Assembly: GCA_023300185.1 (NCBI GenBank)
Contig: CP097092.1
Location: 1,178,001-1,242,000 of the forward strand
DNA from: Lancefieldella parvula
GTDB taxonomy: Bacteria > Actinomycetota > Coriobacteriia > Coriobacteriales > Atopobiaceae
Reading direction: 5' to 3'
DNA length: 64,000 bases
Below are positions 53,669-62,985 of this stretch, piece after piece. The position numbers and the translations under genes are program-made. Below the pieces are notes generated by a model. That model saw only the letters and a list, made by a program, of their open reading frames with translations, was not told the origin of the DNA and searched no databases. The first letter of the stretch is position 1. Each line of letters opens with the position of its first letter.

Positions 53669-54969
53669 TAACCCACCTCCTTCCTCCTATTGAATAAGCT
53701 AAATGGCTTTTTCTCAGGAGCTACTTGTAGGGCAATCTGAGCCTCTCGCAGCTGTGGAAGAATACCCAGCTCGTTAAGGAAATGCGCAAGGACAAAAGAA
53801 ACCGACTGTGCAAATGAAGTTTCCTCTTGTAACAACACTGAAAGCTTTCCTTGCTGGATAAGCTCTTGAAACCCTGGCCCGCCTTCAAAAATCCTAAACA
53901 TCTTTGCTGCTTCAAGACCAATCTCTGCCTTTCCAACAGAAAAGTCCTGTTTAACCTTTGGATTTGCTTTGTTTTCAAGTCGAATAATGCGAGTTCTTGC
54001 CACCCCAAGACGCACTGCAAGTCCACTTACTTTTGCTAATGAATTGATGCACGTAAGAGGATTCTCTGAGACAATAACCAGCCTATCTGCGCATTGGGCC
54101 GCTTGAGCGTAGCAATCTGTTGACGCGGTAGTCGTGTCTACGAGCACCAAATCAACCAAGCCGGAAACAGCTTGAAGAAAATGACTTACACAAGGAAATA
54201 ACAACTCTGCCATTTCAGGTTTTACACAAGGGCCAAAAAGATACAAATTCTTATGGACACAAGTTGCCTTTTCTAGAAGGCTCTCTTTTTCTGAAGGCAC
54301 ATCAGCGACAAGATCAGAGAAGTCTTTTGGCTGCCTAATTCCAAGCTTCTCAAAAGCATTTCCATAAGACAGGTCAAAATCAACTAACGCAACCTTCAAG
54401 CCCCAAGAAGAAGCAATCAGAGCCATTGAAGAAACAAGTGTGGTCTTTCCCACTCCTCCTCTTCCTGAAGTGAACGTCAAAATCGGAGCTTTTAAAGTCT
54501 TATCAAGAGGAATAAGGGATTGTAGATAGGTATTTAGCTCTTGGATACTGGCAACATAATCTGAAGCTTCTGGTAAAGGCTGAGAAAGCCTGTCAGCCCC
54601 ATATGATTGATATCCTCTTCCAACCTTTACCAGATCCCCCAATTCCATAGGGTCAATAACTAAATCAACTCCTGCCTTAGCCGCTCTAGAACGAAGTGAC
54701 CCAGAAGCTCCAGACCTTACCAACACCACGCAACGTGCATTTCCGTCTTTAACAATCGCAGCTGCAAGATTTATATCCGAAACATCGGAGCCGGTATTAC
54801 CAATTAAGACTGAATAATCTTGAGGAGTTGAACGAGCAACAATTGATCTAAGAGATGCTGCCGAATCTGTAAACTCACACCTATTACTGATACCTAAGTA
54901 CGTAAGAATGGCTCCAATCTCAACGCGTGCGTCAAGACCTACGTATGAGATCCACTTTTCTAACATCAC
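53668..54969 (-). CDS. tadZ: TadZ/CpaE-like pilus localisation ATPase
   Basis: 433 aa. The N-terminal 130 residues look like an atypical receiver domain; the rest is a MinD/ParA-type ATPase with TFTSGRGGVGKTTLVSSMA (deviant Walker A near 165-180) and VDFDLSYGNAFEKLG. It positions the Tad machine in the cell. Overlaps cpaB by 4 bp. Confidence 0.88.
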   Translation of the reverse strand: MMLEKWISYVGLDARVEIGAILTYLGISNRCEFTDSAASLRSIVARSTPQDYSVLIGNTGSDVSDINLAAAIVKDGNARCVVLVRSGASGSLRSRAAKAGVDLVIDPMELGDLVKVGRGYQSYGADRLSQPLPEASDYVASIQELNTYLQSLIPLDKTLKAPILTFTSGRGGVGKTTLVSSMALIASSWGLKVALVDFDLSYGNAFEKLGIRQPKDFSDLVADVPSEKESLLEKATCVHKNLYLFGPCVKPEMAELLFPCVSHFLQAVSGLVDLVLVDTTTASTDCYAQAAQCADRLVIVSENPLTCINSLAKVSGLAVRLGVARTRIIRLENKANPKVKQDFSVGKAEIGLEAAKMFRIFEGGPGFQELIQQGKLSVLLQEETSFAQSVSFVLAHFLNELGILPQLREAQIALQVAPEKKPFSLFNRRKEVG

Positions 54970-55793
54970 GCTTCACCTCCTGGATTAGTAGACGAATCTG
55001 CTTGTGACGCACTGTTGCTGTTTTGGTCGGATGTTGGAGAAACAGGGTTCTCTGGCTGCACATCTTCACTTACAGATGATGGGCTTGATTGATTTGTCGT
55101 GTCAGATAAATCTTTTGGGTTTTCTTCTTCAACGTAAGAATTGTTATGTAGTAAGTCCTGAGCATTAATCTTTGACCCCGGAAGAGTAAAGCGGAGTGTT
55201 CCTCGAGCATATGCAGAAAGCACAGCAGGAACCTGTTCAGGAGTTAATCCAAGCGTTACAGAAGAAGAGGTGTAAAGAGTGCCCTCGGTATCATCTGACA
55301 ATACCGCAATATCCGAGGCAATACAGGTAATAAGAGAATCGGTGACCTCATACGCCGCAAGCTTTGTACCAGCGCTAAGCCTCTCAGCTAATCCGTACTT
55401 CTCGCCATGAGAAATAGTGAGACCAACAAGATTTTCTGGAATAGAAATCTGAGAGGCAACTGATCGCAGATGAAGAGAAACAACAGGCATGCCAACTCCA
55501 ATAACAGATGAAACCGTTCTACCCATAACACTTTCTGGATTAGTAATTGCACCCTCGGGAATCAGATCAGAAATCCAGCTTTTTACCTGTGTATTAGAAG
55601 ATGAGAGAGTCTCTCCAGGCTCTATTTGCCTAGTTGCAACCAAAATTGAAGTAAGTTCTCCACCGTATTTTTGTATTGCTTCTGCTCGTGATTTCTCTGC
55701 ATCTACACGAACACTTTGTACATATGCAAAGAAACAAAAACTAGCTAGAAGTGCACTCAACACAGAAATCAAAATTCTTGTTTTCTTAGTCAC
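54966..55793 (-). CDS. cpaB: CpaB/RcpC-like SAF-domain pilus protein
   Basis: 275 aa. An N-terminal membrane segment (about 7-28), an SAF domain (ILVATRQIEPGETLSSSNTQVKSW, then GRTVSSVIGVGMPVVSLHL), and a Ser/Asn/Pro-rich C-terminal tail (about 215-275). First gene of the Tad operon. In Gram-negatives this protein meets the secretin; in an actinobacterium it probably acts at the wall. Confidence 0.85.
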   Translation of the reverse strand: MTKKTRILISVLSALLASFCFFAYVQSVRVDAEKSRAEAIQKYGGELTSILVATRQIEPGETLSSSNTQVKSWISDLIPEGAITNPESVMGRTVSSVIGVGMPVVSLHLRSVASQISIPENLVGLTISHGEKYGLAERLSAGTKLAAYEVTDSLITCIASDIAVLSDDTEGTLYTSSSVTLGLTPEQVPAVLSAYARGTLRFTLPGSKINAQDLLHNNSYVEEENPKDLSDTTNQSSPSSVSEDVQPENPVSPTSDQNSNSASQADSSTNPGGEA

Positions 55794-56207
55794 TTTTCTC
55801 CTCCCTCCATTTGCGATATACCGATTGTGCGCTCGGATTGAGAGAGGGAGGACAAAAACAAAAGATTTACCTGCACAAATATGTCAGATAGCTGACGCAA
55901 ATCTGACACAAAGTAATGTATCCACAGGCTGCAGCGACGCAATGAAAAATAGGTAATTTAAATTTTTATCTTATTTGATATATAAAAATTTTTAGAACGT
56001 CATAACTGCTACATTTTCAGAGAGATTGTAGTGAATGATTTTCTGAGTGATTTCATGACTCATGAACGAGGGTTGACCCCCCCGATTAGCCGGGCAGGAC
56101 CAACCCTCCGTTAGGCTCAATATAGCATGTTTCCTGCTGGTTGACAAAAAAGCACCCTAGTCAAGCCAGGGTGCCTTGAGGGTTTAGGTGTTTTACGCCG
56201 ATAAAGC
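55794..56207 (-). promoter_or_regulatory. Promoter and structured leader of the Tad operon
   Basis: A 414-bp gap. On the minus strand TTGTCA (56147-56142), 17 bp, then TATATT (56124-56119) form a good promoter, with the -35 beside the rsgA terminator T-run. The leader carries a hairpin: GAGGGTTG (56101-56108) pairs with CAACCCTC (56068-56075) around an inner CCCG/CGGG stem. Next is a perfect inverted repeat, TTCATGA-C-TCATGAA at 56052-56066. From there to cpaB (about 260 bp) I see only AT-rich DNA. Confidence 0.6.
56147..56174 (-). terminator. Terminator of rsgA
   Basis: Arms GCACCCT (56168-56174) and AGGGTGC (56152-56158) with a T-run on the minus strand. Confidence 0.9.
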
Positions 56208-57392
56208 TTAAAGCACAACATCAGGGTCAAGCGATTGCTGACTTTCTCGCATTTCTTTTGCCAAAGACAAATATGCTTTTAACTGCGGCTCTGTAATCTT
56301 GCCCTCGTGGAGAGCATCCTGAACACTACATCCTGGCTCATGCGTATGGGTACAATCCCTAAACTTACACGTCTGAGCAGCTTCAGAAATGTACGGGAAT
56401 ATCTTCTGCAATCCCCTCTCATGGCCCACAATAGGCAGGCTTCTGAGGCCAGGCTCATCCACAATAACGCCAGCATCAGGAAGCGCTACCATGCGGCGAG
56501 CAACTGTTGTATGACGTCCCGCTTTATCAGATTCGCGGACTTCTCCCGTTTCAAGCGCCTCATGACCCAAAAGCGCATTCAGAAGCGTTGATTTACCAGC
56601 ACCTGATTCGCCAAGCACAATGGCCACAGAGCCGTAAGGAACAAGGCTACGAACAGCATCAATTCCCCATGCAGCTCCAAGCTCTTGAGCAGTCTGAGCA
56701 AGATCAGCAAGTGCATCGGTTTTCTCGCCCTCAAGCTTTGAAGCTGTTGCAACAATCTTTACCGTAGAGCCAAGAGCTGCGGTAATAGAAGAAATCTCTT
56801 GAGCCAAAAGCTCCGGACCCGCTACATCTGACTTAGTAAGCACCACGGCACAGGCGGCGCCACAGTCTTTAGAAATAACTGCTGAGCGCACAATACGATC
56901 TACCGAGACAGCCTCGCCGTCCAAGGCCTGCACCACAAGCACCAGGTCAACGTTTGCAGCCAAAGTCTGCTTTTGACCACGGGCACCGCCCTTCCAGCGA
57001 GCAATATCGGTCTCTCGCGGCAAAACTGCCTCGATGATACCCATATCGTGCGAGTCCGGAATGCGTGCGCATACCCAGTCTCCCACGGCCACCGTGGAGT
57101 TCTGGCCCTTGGTCACGCGCGCGGCAAATTCGGCGCGAAACACTCCCTGCTCCGAAACAACCGCAGGAAATCCCCTATCCAAGCGGACCACGCAGGCCAT
57201 GGTCATCGTCTGGCGAGAAACCCCTTGAGCTTCAAGCTCAAATACGACGTCTGTATAAGCTTGTATCTGGGCCGACGATGGAGTCAGCTGCTCAAACGCT
57301 GGAACGTCCAGCAATGAAGAAAGGGCCGGCAGAGACCCTTGAGTCCTGCCGGCTCCTAGTTTTTTGGAACTTTTTGTACGCTTAGCGGACAA
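56208..57392 (-). CDS. rsgA: Ribosome small subunit-dependent GTPase A
   Basis: 394 aa from a TTG start (GGAG, 5 bp spacing). An OB-fold-like N-terminal half, then a circularly permuted GTPase (TKSD before GESGAGKST, then DEPGLRSL), then a zinc finger CKFRDCTHTHEPGC. It helps 30S ribosome maturation. Longer than the usual 300 residues because of an N-terminal extension (about 90 residues, Lys- and Ser-rich at the start). It follows the P-ATPase gene by 15 bp. A GGGTTTCTCGCC copy lies in the gene. Confidence 0.92.
   Translation of the reverse strand: MSAKRTKSSKKLGAGRTQGSLPALSSLLDVPAFEQLTPSSAQIQAYTDVVFELEAQGVSRQTMTMACVVRLDRGFPAVVSEQGVFRAEFAARVTKGQNSTVAVGDWVCARIPDSHDMGIIEAVLPRETDIARWKGGARGQKQTLAANVDLVLVVQALDGEAVSVDRIVRSAVISKDCGAACAVVLTKSDVAGPELLAQEISSITAALGSTVKIVATASKLEGEKTDALADLAQTAQELGAAWGIDAVRSLVPYGSVAIVLGESGAGKSTLLNALLGHEALETGEVRESDKAGRHTTVARRMVALPDAGVIVDEPGLRSLPIVGHERGLQKIFPYISEAAQTCKFRDCTHTHEPGCSVQDALHEGKITEPQLKAYLSLAKEMRESQQSLDPDVVL
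57212..57223 (-). repeat. GGGTTTCTCGCC word (copy 7)
   Basis: Exact 12-mer in minus orientation in rsgA, encoding GVSR. Confidence 0.7.
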
Positions 57393-57407
57393 GAGTACTC
57401 CTCTACC

Positions 57408-60092
57408 TTATGCCTTGTTCTTTTGAACAGAACGCATAACAGCCTTATAAAGCTCCATTAGAGGAATAATCGATGCAGCTAAAAGCATTGCCATGGCGTA
57501 CTCTTCAAAGCCAATCTCAGCAAAACCGAATGCCTGAGAAAGTGGTGTCTCAATTACCACAAAGGTGAGAATCAAAGACATAACAAAAGAACCCCACAGC
57601 CAAATGTTTTGGCTGGTTAGCTTAAAGATAGAACCACGAAGAGAACGCATGTTAAAGGAGTGGAACATCTCAACCATAGAAAGCGTCAAGAACGCCATGG
57701 TCATACCCTCAACGCCTGCCTCTGGGTTAGTAATAACCTGTGAGATATCAAAGGTTCCATACTCAAAGTAATGGCCAATAAAATAGCTAGCAAGGGTGAG
57801 AAGAGCAATGATAGAGCCCTGAACAAGACAGTCAAAACCAACACCATCCGCAAAGATGCCGTCCTTAGGATTGCGAGGCTTGCGCTTCATAATGCCTGGT
57901 TCAGCCTTCTCGGTAGCCATAGCAAGAGCTGGCAGAGAGTCGGTGATTAGGTTAATCCACAGAAGGTGGGTAGGTTGAAGGATAGTAAAGCCGACCAGGG
58001 ACGCAATAAAGACGGAAATGACCTCAGCAAGGTTGGAGCTCAAGAGGAACTGGATGCACTTACGAATGTTGTCGTAGATGCGTCTTCCCTCTTCGCAGGC
58101 GCTAATGATGGTGGCAAAGTTATCGTCAGCCAGAACCATATCTGCAACGCCCTTGGTAACGTCGGTACCAGTAATACCCATACCAATACCAATATCAGCG
58201 CGTTTAATGGAAGGCGCATCGTTAACGCCGTCGCCCGTCATGGCTGTAACCATGCCCTTCTTGCGCCAGGTATCAACAATGCGAACCTTGTGCTCAGGCT
58301 GAACGCGTGCATAAACGCCAATTGTCTCAATGCGCTGCTCAAATTCTTCATCAGAAATCTTATCAAGCTGTGCGCCAGTGATTGCTTGAGAGCGATCAGT
58401 AATAATGCCCAGCTCAATTGCAATAGCAACGGCTGTATCAATGTGGTCGCCCGTAATCATAACGGTACGCATACCAGCTTCATGAGCCTCAGCAACAGCA
58501 CCCTTAACCTCAGGACGAACTGGGTCAATCATGCCTGAAAGTCCAACAAAGACCATGTCGTGCTCAAGGTTAGCTGGATCATAGCTCTCTGGAGCTTCTG
58601 TTCCCCAATCACGACGGGCAGATGCCATAACGCGAAGTGCTTGGTCAGCCATAGACTTGTTCTGAGCCAAAATCTCAGAGCGAGCCTCATCGGTGAGGTC
58701 AATAATGCCATCGCTCGTCATAATCTTGGTGCAGCGAGCAAGCACCTCATCAGGTGCACCCTTGGTGTGCTGTACAACCTTGCCGGAGCGGGTACGTACC
58801 ACAACAGACATCATCTTACGAGAAGAATCAAAGGGTGCCTCGCCAATACGAGGGCGAGAAGAAGCTAAATCACTTGTGGTATATCCAAGTTTTGCAGCGT
58901 CTGCAACAAGAGCAGCCTCAGTAGGCTCACCCTTTGCAACCTGCTCCGCATCGTCCCAGGTAGCATCTGAGCACAGTGCCATGGTACGTACATGTGCATC
59001 AAGATTTTCTGTCTCATGACGGACAACAGTCATCTTGTTTTGGGTCAGAGTACCAGTCTTATCGGAGCAAATTACCTGAGTACAACCAAGAGTCTCAACT
59101 GCAGTAAGACGGCGGACAATAGCGTGGCGTTCGCTCATTCTAGTAACGCCCATAGAAAGAACAATGGTAACAACAGCAACAAGGCCCTCAGGGATTGCAG
59201 CAACTGCAAGAGATACTGCAACCATAAAGGTGCTCAATATAAGGTCAAAATTGCCGAGCATCTCAGTGCCATGCTTAATAAAGCCTGTTGCAAAAACAAG
59301 CAGTGAGATGACAACAACAAGAATAGTAAGTGTGTGGGAAAGCTTATCAAGCGCAATCTGAAGTGGAGTCTGTCCCTCTTCTGCCTGAGAAATTGCATCT
59401 GCAATCTTGCCCATCTCGGTGTCCATGCCGGTTGCAACAACAACTGCACGACCGCGTCCATAGACCACAATAGATCCGGAGTAGCACATATTCTTTCGGT
59501 CACCCAAAGGAATGTCATCGGTGTCTTCAGCAAGGCTGAGGGTCTCAGCGTGTTTCTCGACAGGAACTGATTCACCTGTGAGCGCCGACTCCTCTACCTT
59601 CATAGAAGCGCTCTCAAGAATGCGGCAATCGGCTGGGACAGAGTCACCTGCCTCAAGCAGGATGATATCGCCCACAACAAGCTCGGTTGAGGCAACCGTC
59701 TCAAGGCGGCCGTCCCTGATAACCTTGCTCTGAGCTGCACTCATCTCTTGCAGAGCAGCAAGGGCTTCCTCGGCTTTGCCCTCCTGGACAACACCAAGAA
59801 CAGAATTGATAACAACAACAAACAGAATAATTACGACGTCTGCAACTCCGCCTTCTCCGGTATAAATACCCTCAGCAGCAGAAATAGCAGCAGCAACAAG
59901 AAGCATGATCACCATAGGATCCGCCATCTGCGCAAAGAACCTTTTAATAATTGATTCTTTTGGAGCCTCTTTAAGCTTATTGAGGCCATGAGCCTCAAGA
60001 CGCGAAGCTGCTTCTGCATCAGACAGACCAACTTCAGCATCAGTTTTTTGCGCACTGATAACATCAGCCGCACTTGAAAGATACTCTTTCAA
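57408..60092 (-). CDS. P-type cation ATPase, Ca2+ (PacL/SERCA) type
   Basis: 894 aa from a TTG start (GGAGG, 4 bp spacing). ALTGESVPVEKH (actuator), CSDKTGTLTQNKM (phosphorylated Asp), TGDGVNDAPSIKRADIGIGMG (hinge), VAAIPEGLVAVV (M4 ion site) and INLITDSLPALAMATE (M6). Full length with ten membrane segments. The PEGL and NLxTD motifs place it with type IIA Ca2+ (or Mn2+) exporters. A tandem repeat and possible RNA structure lie in its leader. Confidence 0.92.
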   Translation of the reverse strand: MKEYLSSAADVISAQKTDAEVGLSDAEAASRLEAHGLNKLKEAPKESIIKRFFAQMADPMVIMLLVAAAISAAEGIYTGEGGVADVVIILFVVVINSVLGVVQEGKAEEALAALQEMSAAQSKVIRDGRLETVASTELVVGDIILLEAGDSVPADCRILESASMKVEESALTGESVPVEKHAETLSLAEDTDDIPLGDRKNMCYSGSIVVYGRGRAVVVATGMDTEMGKIADAISQAEEGQTPLQIALDKLSHTLTILVVVISLLVFATGFIKHGTEMLGNFDLILSTFMVAVSLAVAAIPEGLVAVVTIVLSMGVTRMSERHAIVRRLTAVETLGCTQVICSDKTGTLTQNKMTVVRHETENLDAHVRTMALCSDATWDDAEQVAKGEPTEAALVADAAKLGYTTSDLASSRPRIGEAPFDSSRKMMSVVVRTRSGKVVQHTKGAPDEVLARCTKIMTSDGIIDLTDEARSEILAQNKSMADQALRVMASARRDWGTEAPESYDPANLEHDMVFVGLSGMIDPVRPEVKGAVAEAHEAGMRTVMITGDHIDTAVAIAIELGIITDRSQAITGAQLDKISDEEFEQRIETIGVYARVQPEHKVRIVDTWRKKGMVTAMTGDGVNDAPSIKRADIGIGMGITGTDVTKGVADMVLADDNFATIISACEEGRRIYDNIRKCIQFLLSSNLAEVISVFIASLVGFTILQPTHLLWINLITDSLPALAMATEKAEPGIMKRKPRNPKDGIFADGVGFDCLVQGSIIALLTLASYFIGHYFEYGTFDISQVITNPEAGVEGMTMAFLTLSMVEMFHSFNMRSLRGSIFKLTSQNIWLWGSFVMSLILTFVVIETPLSQAFGFAEIGFEEYAMAMLLAASIIPLMELYKAVMRSVQKNKA

Positions 60093-60179
60093 AGTTCCTC
60101 CTGGGTTTCTACCTGACAGATTGATGCCCGATCATAATTCCCCAGGAGAGGGGCAAGGGCTCACCAAGGTTGCCGTGTC

Positions 60180-60225
60180 AGGACCTTACAACGTCCTATC
60201 ATAGGACCTTACAATGCCCTATCAT
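60180..60225 (-). repeat. 23-bp tandem repeat in the P-ATPase leader
   Basis: Units 60180-60202 and 60203-60225 differ at two bases. On the minus strand each contains ATGATAGG and TAAGGTCCT, and together they can form a GTCCT-AGGAC hairpin. The 276-bp gap to ldh contains no other gene. A metal-sensing leader is possible, but I do not recognise a known riboswitch. Confidence 0.6.
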
Positions 60226-60368
60226 TTTACCGTATTCTTCTTTTTTTCAAACCTCATAAATATTTCTTAAAACTCCTGTTATGTGGCAAATAATTGTTAT
60301 CCAAGGGGTACAATAAGCGCAGAACATAACAACATAAGCCAAACGTTAGTTTTGGCAAGGAGGCAGTT

Positions 60369-61373
60369 ATGAAAATCCTGTTTTATGGTGCTCAAAGTTA
60401 CGACAAGGATTCTTTCAACCTTGAGCTTCCAAAGTATCCAGACATCTCAATCGACTACATTGAGTCAAACCTTACGCCTATGACCGCAGGCTTTGCCAAG
60501 GGTTATGACGCTGTCTGTGCTTTTGTTAACGCAGACGCCTCAATTCTGACCCTTGAGATTCTTGCCGGTTTTGACGTTAAGCTTCTGCTGATGCGCTGCG
60601 CTGGCTTTGATGCTGTTGACGTTAACGCTGCTAAAGATCTTGGTATTACGGTTACGCGCGTACCTGCTTACTCCCCTGAGGCAATTGCAGAGCACGCAAT
60701 GGGTCTTGCGCTTGCTGCTAACCGTCGTATTCACCGTGGCTACATCAGAATTCGCGAGAATAACTTCTCGCTTGTTGGCCTTGTTGGCGATACACTTCAC
60801 GGTAAAACTGCCGGCATTGTTGGAACTGGTCGTATTGGCGCAGCGCTCTGCCGTATTTGCAAGGGCTTTGGTATGCACGTCCTTGGTGCAGACCTGTATC
60901 CAAACATGAGCCTTGTCAATGACGAGCACGTTGTTGATGAGTATGTCAGCTACGATGAACTCTGGGAGCGTTCGGACTTTATTTCCCTTCACGCTTTCTT
61001 GAATGACGAGAGCTATCACATGATTAACGATAAGACCATCGGAAAGATGAAAGATGGCGTCATTCTCGTTAATACTGGTCGCGGAGGACTTATTGACACC
61101 AAGGCTCTTATTCGCGGCATTCTTTCTGGCAAGATTGGTGCTTGTGGCCTTGACGTTTATGAAGAAGAAAATCCAAACGTCTATAAGGACCGTGGTGCTG
61201 AGGTATTTGACTCAGTTACATCTACCCTTTGCTCCTTCCCTAACGTAGTTATGACAAGTCACCAGGCATTCTTTACTCATGAGGCTCTCTCGCAAATTGC
61301 TCAGGTTACGCTTGATAATGCAACTGCTTTTGCTGAGGGCACTGACTACGTTGATAAAAGTGTGGTTTGCTAA
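60369..61373 (+). CDS. D-lactate dehydrogenase (2-hydroxyacid dehydrogenase)
   Basis: 334 aa. D-2-hydroxyacid dehydrogenase fold: GTGRIGAALCRICKGFG (NAD binding), VNTGRGGLIDTKAL (catalytic Arg region), GLDVYEEE (Glu) and SHQAFFTHEA (catalytic His). The length and motifs fit D-LDH, which reduces pyruvate to D-lactate and regenerates NAD+ in fermentation. Start ATG 60369 after AAGGAGG. Pyruvate kinase follows, so the two genes link pyruvate formation and disposal. Confidence 0.88.
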   Translation: MKILFYGAQSYDKDSFNLELPKYPDISIDYIESNLTPMTAGFAKGYDAVCAFVNADASILTLEILAGFDVKLLLMRCAGFDAVDVNAAKDLGITVTRVPAYSPEAIAEHAMGLALAANRRIHRGYIRIRENNFSLVGLVGDTLHGKTAGIVGTGRIGAALCRICKGFGMHVLGADLYPNMSLVNDEHVVDEYVSYDELWERSDFISLHAFLNDESYHMINDKTIGKMKDGVILVNTGRGGLIDTKALIRGILSGKIGACGLDVYEEENPNVYKDRGAEVFDSVTSTLCSFPNVVMTSHQAFFTHEALSQIAQVTLDNATAFAEGTDYVDKSVVC

Positions 61374-61452
61374 GCGCCAGAGAAACAAACGCTCTGAAAA
61401 CGGTTACTATTGATATCTGAATGTGATTTCAATTCCTATGAAAAGGAGAGAT

Positions 61453-62895
61453 ATGGCTCGCAAAAAGACCAAGATTGTTTGTACTATGGGTCCTGCTACA
61501 GAAAGTGATGAGGTCCTTCGTGAGCTCATTCTTGCTGGCATGAACGTCGCACGTTTTAACTTCTCGCACGGTAGCCATGAGTATCACCGTACTATGATTG
61601 GTCGCGTTCGTTCTATCTCTGATGAGCTTGGTATTCCTATTGCTATCATGCTTGATACAAAGGGTCCTGAGGTTCGCACCGGTCTTCTCGAGGATGGCAA
61701 GAAGGTCACCCTTACTACTGGTGAGTCCGTCATTGTAACCACCGATGATGATGTCATTGGTAATGCTCAGCGCTTCTCGCTTGACTACAAGAATCTTCCA
61801 AAAGAGGTCAAGAAGGGCTCTATCATCCTTATTGATGACGGCCTCATTGGTCTTGAGGTTGATCACGTTGAGGGCACCGACATGCACTGCAAGATCATCA
61901 ACGGTGGTGAGCTTGGCGAGAAGAAGGGCGTAAACGTTCCTAACGTCAACATTGGCCTTCCTTCCGTCACTGAGCAGGACCGCGCAGACATCATGTTTGG
62001 TTGCGAGCTTGGTATTGATGCAATTGCTGCTTCCTTCATCCGTGATGGTGCTGCAGTCGAGGAGATTCGTAACATCTGCCGTGAGATGGGCACTCCTAAC
62101 GTACAGATCTTCCCTAAGATTGAGTCTGCTCTTGGCGTAAAGAACTTTGACGAGATTCTTGCAGCTTCTAACGGCATCATGGTTGCCCGTGGTGACCTTG
62201 GTGTTGAGGTTCCTGCAGCTGAGGTTCCTCACATCCAGAAGACTGTCATCAAGAAGTGCAACGATGCCTACAAGCCTGTCATCACCGCAACTCAGATGCT
62301 TGATTCTATGATTCGTAACCCTCGCCCAACCCGTGCAGAGGTTACCGACGTTGCTAACGCAATCTACGACGGCACTGACTGCGTCATGCTTTCTGGTGAG
62401 TCCGCAGCTGGTAAGTACCCTGTTGAGGCAGTAAAGACTATGGCTTCCATCTGCAAGGAGACCGAGAAGTACCTGCCAGTCAAGGATGTCTATCACCAGC
62501 GTGAGGGTCTTAAGAACGTCAACGGTGCTACAGGCTTTGCTGCAGTTGATATGGCAATCCGTGTTGACGCTAAGTGCATCATCTGCCCAACACACTCTGG
62601 CCGCACTGCTCGCCTTGTTTCTAACTTCCGTCCAAAGCGTCCTCTGTATGCAATGTCTCCATCCGATGAGGCAGTTCGTCGTACCTGCTTCTATTGGGGT
62701 GTCTATGCATTCAAGACCTCTGAGCAGGGCACGCTTTCTAACACCATGTACAACGCACTGAACGTTGCTAAGGAAGTTGGCGTCGTTGAGACCGGCGACA
62801 TTGTTGTTCTGACTGCTGGCGATCCTCATACCAGCCCACGTCTTGGTGACTACACCACTTCAACTAATGTTGCTATGATTTGCCAGGTTCAGTAA
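61453..62895 (+). CDS. pyk: Pyruvate kinase
   Basis: 480 aa from ATG 61453 (AAAAGGAG, 5 bp spacing). KKTKIVCTMGPAT N-terminus, MLDTKGPEVRTG, the signature IEIFPKIES-like region (VQIFPKIES), ITATQMLDSMIRNPRPTRAEVTDVANA and SGESAAGKYP. It makes ATP and pyruvate from PEP and ADP. No extra C-terminal PEP-utiliser domain. It ends at a strong terminator. A 466-codon open frame on the opposite strand is a codon-bias shadow. Confidence 0.96.
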   Translation: MARKKTKIVCTMGPATESDEVLRELILAGMNVARFNFSHGSHEYHRTMIGRVRSISDELGIPIAIMLDTKGPEVRTGLLEDGKKVTLTTGESVIVTTDDDVIGNAQRFSLDYKNLPKEVKKGSIILIDDGLIGLEVDHVEGTDMHCKIINGGELGEKKGVNVPNVNIGLPSVTEQDRADIMFGCELGIDAIAASFIRDGAAVEEIRNICREMGTPNVQIFPKIESALGVKNFDEILAASNGIMVARGDLGVEVPAAEVPHIQKTVIKKCNDAYKPVITATQMLDSMIRNPRPTRAEVTDVANAIYDGTDCVMLSGESAAGKYPVEAVKTMASICKETEKYLPVKDVYHQREGLKNVNGATGFAAVDMAIRVDAKCIICPTHSGRTARLVSNFRPKRPLYAMSPSDEAVRRTCFYWGVYAFKTSEQGTLSNTMYNALNVAKEVGVVETGDIVVLTAGDPHTSPRLGDYTTSTNVAMICQVQ

Positions 62896-62917
62896 ACCGC
62901 ATTTCAGCTTTAACGTT

Positions 62918-62955
62918 ATATGCACCCAAGCACAAGCTTGGGTGCATATTTTTTA
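62918..62955 (+). terminator. Terminator of pyk
   Basis: A perfect 14-bp stem (62918-62931 with 62936-62949), 4-nt loop and T-run. Confidence 0.95.
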
Positions 62956-62985
62956 CGTGGGATATTTTTAGCGTCTTACCAGCAG

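Noticed and set aside
56068..56108. Tad leader hairpin as a c-di-GMP riboswitch
   Set aside because: The hairpin is too short and lacks the GNRA-tetraloop and receptor arrangement of the known class.
60093..60240. P-ATPase leader as a yybP-ykoY (Mn2+) or NiCo riboswitch
   Set aside because: The conserved core segments could not be placed with confidence; kept only as an unidentified leader.
61429..62829. 466-codon ORF antisense to pyruvate kinase
   Set aside because: It mirrors a strongly codon-biased gene; the sequence is low-quality, with no domain, ribosome-binding site or promoter.
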